A DNA stretch of 64,000 nt. Origin: Streptomyces sp. NBC_00457. Lineage in GTDB: Bacteria > Actinomycetota > Actinomycetes > Streptomycetales > Streptomycetaceae. The stretch lies in NCBI RefSeq assembly GCF_036014015.1, contig NZ_CP107905.1:4588001-4652000 (forward strand), written 5' to 3'. Below, piece after piece: positions 60,327 through 64,000 of the stretch; position 1 is the first letter of the stretch, and every line of letters starts with the position of its first letter. The translations under genes were made by a program, and so were the position numbers. Under the pieces are notes generated by a model that was not told where the DNA came from, ran no database searches, and saw only the letters and a program-made list of their open reading frames with translations.

Positions 60327-60435
60327 TCGTCCTCACCTGATTCCGGGTCGTGGCCGTGCCGCGCCCGGTCTGAGCCGCACGGCGCATTGCTGCTTGTACG
60401 TACATGCGCACACATCCTGGCGAAGGTGTGTGTAG

Positions 60436-60508
60436 CAGGGCCGGAGGGACTTGAACCCCCAACCGCTGGTTTTGGAGACCAGTGCTCTACCAATTGAGCT
60501 ACGACCCT
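60436..60508 (-). tRNA. trpT: tRNA-Trp (anticodon CCA)
   Basis: 73-nt cloverleaf on the minus strand: acceptor AGGGTCG/CGGCCCT (with a G-T-type pair), D arm AGCTCAATTGGTAGAGC, anticodon stem CTGGT/ACCAG with loop CTCCAAA, and T arm with GGTTCAAGTCC. The CCA end is not encoded. It is upstream of secE, its usual place. Confidence 0.95.
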
Positions 60509-60780
60509 TTGGTTCTCCCCAAACGTACCGCATCCGCCCGGATGCTCGGTGTGCACCGGATGAGCGCGGCCTGTATGAGGCCAACGAGGTGAGAGTGTAC
60601 GTGTTCTGCGGCCGGGCGTCGAACAGAAAGTGCCCGTAGGGGCTTTGTCGGTGACGGTGTGGCCGAAGATCACCCTGGCCGCGGGCCGGTTCCGGACGCT
60701 TGTTCAGCGATCGGCCCGGTGTTGTTCAGTCCGTGAAACCCGCGTGCCGGGCAGGTTTCCGGTCTGAAACGATGGGGCCC

Positions 60781-62007
60781 ATGAGCCCTGCAACCCCTCC
60801 CACCGAGCGTCGGGTCTCCGCCCGAGTCGGCGCGATCTCCGAGTCCGCCACCCTCGCCGTGGACGCCAAGGCCAAGGCCCTCAAGGCCGCCGGACGTCCG
60901 GTGATCGGCTTCGGCGCCGGCGAGCCCGACTTCCCGACCCCGGACTACATCGTCGAGGCCGCGATCGAGGCCTGCAAGAACCCGAAGTACCACCGCTACA
61001 CGCCCGCGGGCGGCCTGCCCGAGCTGAAGGCCGCGATCGCCGCGAAGACGCTGCGCGACTCCGGCTACGAGGTCGACCCGTCGCAGATCCTGGTCACCAA
61101 CGGCGGCAAGCAGGCGATCTACGAGGCCTTCGCCGCGATCCTCGACCCGGGCGACGAGGTCATCGTCCCGGCGCCGTACTGGACGACGTACCCGGAGTCG
61201 ATCCGGCTGGCCGGCGGTGTGCCGGTGGACGTCGTCGCGGACGAGACGACCGGCTACCGGGTGAGCGTGGAGCAGCTGGAAGCGGCGCGCACGGAGAAGA
61301 CGAAGGTCGTCCTCTTCGTCTCGCCGTCGAACCCGACCGGCGCGGTCTACAGCGAGCAGGACACCGAGGCGATCGGCCGCTGGGCCGCGGAGCACGGGCT
61401 GTGGGTGCTGACGGACGAGATCTACGAGCACCTGGTGTACGGCGACGCGGCGTCCGTGTCGCTGCCCGCGCTGCTGCCCGAGCTGCGCGACAAGTGCATC
61501 GTGGTCAACGGGGTGGCCAAGACGTACGCCATGACGGGCTGGCGGGTGGGCTGGATCATCGGCCCGAAGGACGTGGTGAAGGCGGCGACGAACCTCCAGT
61601 CGCACGCCACGTCGAACGTGTCGAACGTCGCCCAGGTGGCGGCGCTGGCCGCGGTCTCCGGCGACCTGGACGCGGTCGCGAAGATGCGCGAGGCCTTCGA
61701 CCGGCGCCGCAGGACGATCGTGCGGATGCTCAACGAGATCGACGGCGTGGTGTGCCCGGAGCCGGAGGGCGCCTTCTACGCGTACCCGTCGGTGAAGGGT
61801 CTGCTCGGCAAGGAGATCCGCGGCAAGCGCCCGCAGGACTCGGTCGAGCTGGCCGCGCTGATCCTGGAGGAGGCCGAGGTAGCGGTCGTACCCGGCGAGG
61901 CCTTCGGCACTCCGGGCTATCTGCGCCTGTCGTACGCCCTGGGTGACGAGGATCTCGTCGAGGGTGTCTCGCGGATCCAGAAGCTGCTGGCGGAGGCCCG
62001 CGACTGA
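60781..62007 (+). CDS. aspC: Class I aminotransferase (aspartate aminotransferase-type)
   Basis: 408-residue PLP enzyme. The Schiff-base Lys is about residue 247 in [29 protein letters not shown] and [11 protein letters not shown] are the Iγ-type signatures. It probably interconverts aspartate and glutamate with their oxo acids; a prephenate or alanine preference cannot be excluded. ATG 60781 matches the homology start. Divergent from tRNA-Trp/secE and followed by a perfect hairpin. Confidence 0.9.
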   Translation: MSPATPPTERRVSARVGAISESATLAVDAKAKALKAAGRPVIGFGAGEPDFPTPDYIVEAAIEACKNPKYHRYTPAGGLPELKAAIAAKTLRDSGYEVDPSQILVTNGGKQAIYEAFAAILDPGDEVIVPAPYWTTYPESIRLAGGVPVDVVADETTGYRVSVEQLEAARTEKTKVVLFVSPSNPTGAVYSEQDTEAIGRWAAEHGLWVLTDEIYEHLVYGDAASVSLPALLPELRDKCIVVNGVAKTYAMTGWRVGWIIGPKDVVKAATNLQSHATSNVSNVAQVAALAAVSGDLDAVAKMREAFDRRRRTIVRMLNEIDGVVCPEPEGAFYAYPSVKGLLGKEIRGKRPQDSVELAALILEEAEVAVVPGEAFGTPGYLRLSYALGDEDLVEGVSRIQKLLAEARD

Positions 62008-62022
62008 CGGTTCCTTCCGGCC

Positions 62023-62054
62023 TGGGGCACATACCGATGTCGGTATGTGCCCCA
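62023..62054 (+). terminator. Terminator after aspC
   Basis: Perfect 14-bp arms (TGGGGCACATACCG and its complement) around an ATGT loop, 15 bp past the stop. Confidence 0.85.
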
Positions 62055-62128
62055 TTCGTTTGTGCGAGCAAGACCACTAACGGGGAAAGCGCTACCGGGA
62101 GGGCGGGAACGTACGGCAGGATCCTGGG

Positions 62129-63160
62129 ATGGAGCGTGTACGTGATGTCTCTGAGCTGCCGAAAGCCCATCTGCACCTGCACTTCACCGGCTCGATGCGG
62201 CCCACCACCCTGCTGGAGCTGGCCGACAAGTACGGCGTGCGGCTGCCCGAGGCGCTGACCGATGCGCTGACGAGCGGGGAGCCGCCGAGACTGCGGGCTA
62301 CGGACGAGCGGGGCTGGTTCCGCTTCCAGCGGCTGTACGACTCGGCGCGCTCGTGTCTGCGGGAGCCCGAAGACATCCAGCGGCTGGTGCGGGAGGCCGC
62401 GGAGGAGGACATCAAGGACGGCTCGGGGTGGCTGGAGATCCAGGTCGACCCGACGTCGTACGCCCCTCGGCTGGGCGGTCTGATCCCGGCGCTGGAGGTC
62501 ATCCTGGACGCGGTGGACTCGGCGATGCGGGAGACCGGGCTCGGGATGCGGGTGCTGGTCGCCGCGAACCGGATGAAGCATCCGCTGGACGCCCGCACGC
62601 TGGCCCGGCTGGCGGTGCGGTACGCGGACCGGGGTGTGGTCGGCTTCGGGTTGTCGAACGACGAACGGCGGGGCATGGCGCGGGACTTCGACCGCGCGTT
62701 CCACATCGCGCGCGAGGGCGGCCTGCTGTCGGCTCCGCACGGCGGTGAGCTGACCGGCCCGGCGTCGGTGCGGGACTGCCTGGACGACCTGCACGCGAAC
62801 CGGATCGGGCACGGTGTGCGGGCGGCGGAGGACCCGCGGCTGCTGAAGCGGCTGGCCGACCGGGGGATCACCTGCGAGGTGTGCCCGGCGTCGAATGTGG
62901 CCCTCGGCGTCTACGAGGAACCGGAGGACATCCCGCTGCGGACGCTGTTCGAGGCGGGCGTCCCGATGGCGCTGGGCGCCGACGACCCGCTGCTCTTCGG
63001 CTCCCGGCTGGCCGCCCAGTACGAGCTGGCCCGCCGCCACCACGCCTTCACGGACGCCGAGTTGGCGGAGCTGGCCCGCCAGTCGGTACGGGCGTCCGCG
63101 GCGCCGGAGGATGTGCGGCGCAAGCTGCTGTCGGGCATCGACGACTGGCTGACGGCGTAG
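62129..63160 (+). CDS. Adenosine deaminase family protein
   Basis: 343 residues, metal-dependent purine deaminase fold. Zinc and catalytic motifs in order: KAHLHLHFTGS (about 12-22), SAPHGGELTG, NRIGHGVRA, CEVCPASN and GADDPLLFG. It likely hydrolyses adenosine to inosine, or a related base such as adenine; the CPASN variant of CPTSN makes the exact substrate uncertain. It lies downstream of the aspC terminator, so probably a separate unit. Confidence 0.88.
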   Translation: MERVRDVSELPKAHLHLHFTGSMRPTTLLELADKYGVRLPEALTDALTSGEPPRLRATDERGWFRFQRLYDSARSCLREPEDIQRLVREAAEEDIKDGSGWLEIQVDPTSYAPRLGGLIPALEVILDAVDSAMRETGLGMRVLVAANRMKHPLDARTLARLAVRYADRGVVGFGLSNDERRGMARDFDRAFHIAREGGLLSAPHGGELTGPASVRDCLDDLHANRIGHGVRAAEDPRLLKRLADRGITCEVCPASNVALGVYEEPEDIPLRTLFEAGVPMALGADDPLLFGSRLAAQYELARRHHAFTDAELAELARQSVRASAAPEDVRRKLLSGIDDWLTA

Positions 63161-63175
63161 CTCAGGCGGTGCGCC

Positions 63176-63802
63176 TCATGCGGTGACGCCGGCCAGGAGC
63201 GTGCGGGCGAGCCGCCGGGCGAAGGTGTCCAGGGGCGGCCGTACGCCTTCCGGTGTCGCGTCGTAGGCGAACGCGCGCTGGGCGCAGGCGCCGAGGAGCA
63301 GGGACGCGGCCGCGAAGGTGTCGGCGTCGGCGCGGATGCGGCCCGCGTCCCGCTCCGCGCGAAGGTAGGCGTCCAGGCCCTCGATGGGCTTGTGCGGCCC
63401 CATGCCCATCTGCCGCATCGCGTCGTCGTGCCGTCGCTTCAGCTGGGTCTCGGCATACAGCGAGGCGGCGATCGGGAAGCTCTGCTCGTAGAACAGGGCG
63501 GCCTGGCGGGCGATCTCGGTGAGGTTCTCCTCCAGCGTGTGCCGGCCCGGTTCGGCGGCGAGGCTGGTCAGGAGGGGGCCGAGGCGAGGCAGGCGCTCGG
63601 CGAGGACGCGGATGAACAGGTCCTCCTTGCTCGCGAAGTGCTTGTAGAGCGCGGCCTCCGAGCAGCCGGCCGCCTTGGCGATCTCCTTGGTGGTGGCGCG
63701 GGCCAGGCCGAGGGTGAGCATCAGCTCGTGGGCGGCGTCGAGGATGCGGACGCGGGCGGGTTCGCGGGCGGGTTCGCGGGCGGGTTTCTGCACGGATTCC
63801 AC
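63176..63802 (-). CDS. TetR family transcriptional regulator
   Basis: 208 residues. N-terminal helix-turn-helix with ILDAAHELMLTLGLARATTK and CSEAALYKHFASKEDLF (about 20-65), and a variable helical ligand domain. The N-terminus has a PAREPAREPAR repeat, so an internal start is possible. It is divergent from the Rossmann protein at 63941; two palindromes lie between them. Probably represses that neighbour and itself. Confidence 0.88.
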   Translation of the reverse strand: MESVQKPAREPAREPARVRILDAAHELMLTLGLARATTKEIAKAAGCSEAALYKHFASKEDLFIRVLAERLPRLGPLLTSLAAEPGRHTLEENLTEIARQAALFYEQSFPIAASLYAETQLKRRHDDAMRQMGMGPHKPIEGLDAYLRAERDAGRIRADADTFAAASLLLGACAQRAFAYDATPEGVRPPLDTFARRLARTLLAGVTA

Positions 63803-63831
63803 GAGGGCGGACCTTACCGGGGTTGACGGGT

Positions 63832-63847
63832 GGGTGAGTACTTACCC
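63832..63847. promoter_or_regulatory. Candidate TetR operator 1
   Basis: GGGTGAGTACTTACCC, a 16-bp near-palindrome (one mismatched pair) sharing GGGTGAGT with the second site. Confidence 0.5.
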
Positions 63848-63863
63848 ACTCTGGAGTCAGGCA

Positions 63864-63883
63864 GGGTGAGTGAACACTCACCC
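63864..63883. promoter_or_regulatory. Candidate TetR operator 2
   Basis: Perfect 20-bp palindrome with 9-bp arms GGGTGAGTG and CACTCACCC around AA. Its centre is 34 bp from that of operator 1, inside the divergent intergenic region. Confidence 0.6.
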
Positions 63884-63940
63884 ACCCCGTCGTGGAGACC
63901 AGATCGCGGAGACGAGATTGCGGAGACGGGAGAACCACTC

Positions 63941-64000
63941 ATGAACCTCACGGTTTTCGGTGCCACCGGCGGCATCGGGCAGGAGATCGTCCGGCAGGCG
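63941..64000 (+). CDS. NAD(P)-binding Rossmann-fold protein, truncated by window end
   Basis: Only the first 20 residues are visible: MNLTVFGATGGIGQEIVRQA. The GATGGIG motif is the dinucleotide-binding loop of NmrA- or SDR-like proteins. A GGAGAACC ribosome site precedes the ATG. Likely target of the divergent TetR regulator. Confidence 0.7.
   Translation, partial: MNLTVFGATGGIGQEIVRQA

Noticed and set aside
60436..60508. tRNA-Trp as an integration site for a mobile element
   Set aside because: No integrase, direct repeat of the tRNA 3' end or foreign genes nearby; secE follows as usual.

Overview
The window is a very GC-rich actinobacterial chromosome segment, almost certainly Streptomyces. 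This rests on codon bias, GTG and TTG starts, the gene order coaA-glmM-rpsI-rplM-truA-rplQ-rpoA down to secE, long acidic N-terminal tails on S9 and NusG, and near identity of the ribosomal proteins and RNA polymerase to remembered Streptomyces sequences. No search was run, so the species is not assigned.

Layout. 1-3.4 kb: coaA, a DUF389 membrane protein and glmM. 3.5-4.6 kb: rplM-rpsI. 4.9-21.5 kb: an accessory, cell-surface block. It holds a poly-gamma-glutamate-type locus on the minus strand (capA, a double-HAMP membrane protein, capB, capC, NlpC/P60 hydrolase) with a divergent lipoprotein that resembles PghP-type amidohydrolases. A plus-strand exopolysaccharide-type locus follows (GH26, GT2 synthase, GH113, NDP-sugar pyrophosphorylase, acyltransferase with SGNH domain). 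21.5-26.9 kb: truA, rplQ, rpoA, rpsK, rpsM, rpmJ, infA, map. 27-39.1 kb: adk, secY and the spc and S10 ribosomal clusters. 39.5-40.7 kb: a lone acyltransferase. 40.9-45.3 kb: tuf, fusA, rpsG, rpsL. 45.6-60.5 kb: a DUF1707 protein, rpoC, rpoB, rplL, rplJ, two paralogous lipoproteins, rplA, rplK, nusG, secE and tRNA-Trp. 60.8-64 kb: an aspartate-type aminotransferase, an adenosine deaminase-like hydrolase, a TetR regulator and the start of a divergent Rossmann-fold protein.

Most of the window is the core translation, transcription and secretion superoperon, transcribed right to left. It is cut into units by strong hairpins (after rpsI, rplQ, adk, rplO, rpsQ, fusA, tuf, rpoC, rplL, rplA, nusG, and between rpoB and rpoC) and by candidate promoters, several with a TTGACC -35 box. 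The rpsJ and rpsL leaders share a nearly identical 25-nt hairpin element.

The most notable points are: RpoB carries Asn where rifampicin-sensitive bacteria have Ser (E. coli 531), predicting rifamycin resistance; a poly-gamma-glutamate-like system has an unusual double sensor/HAMP protein with no output domain; and a neighbouring set of two mannanase-family proteins, a processive GT2 and a sugar-1-phosphate nucleotidyltransferase suggests a beta-mannan-like, possibly acylated, exopolysaccharide.
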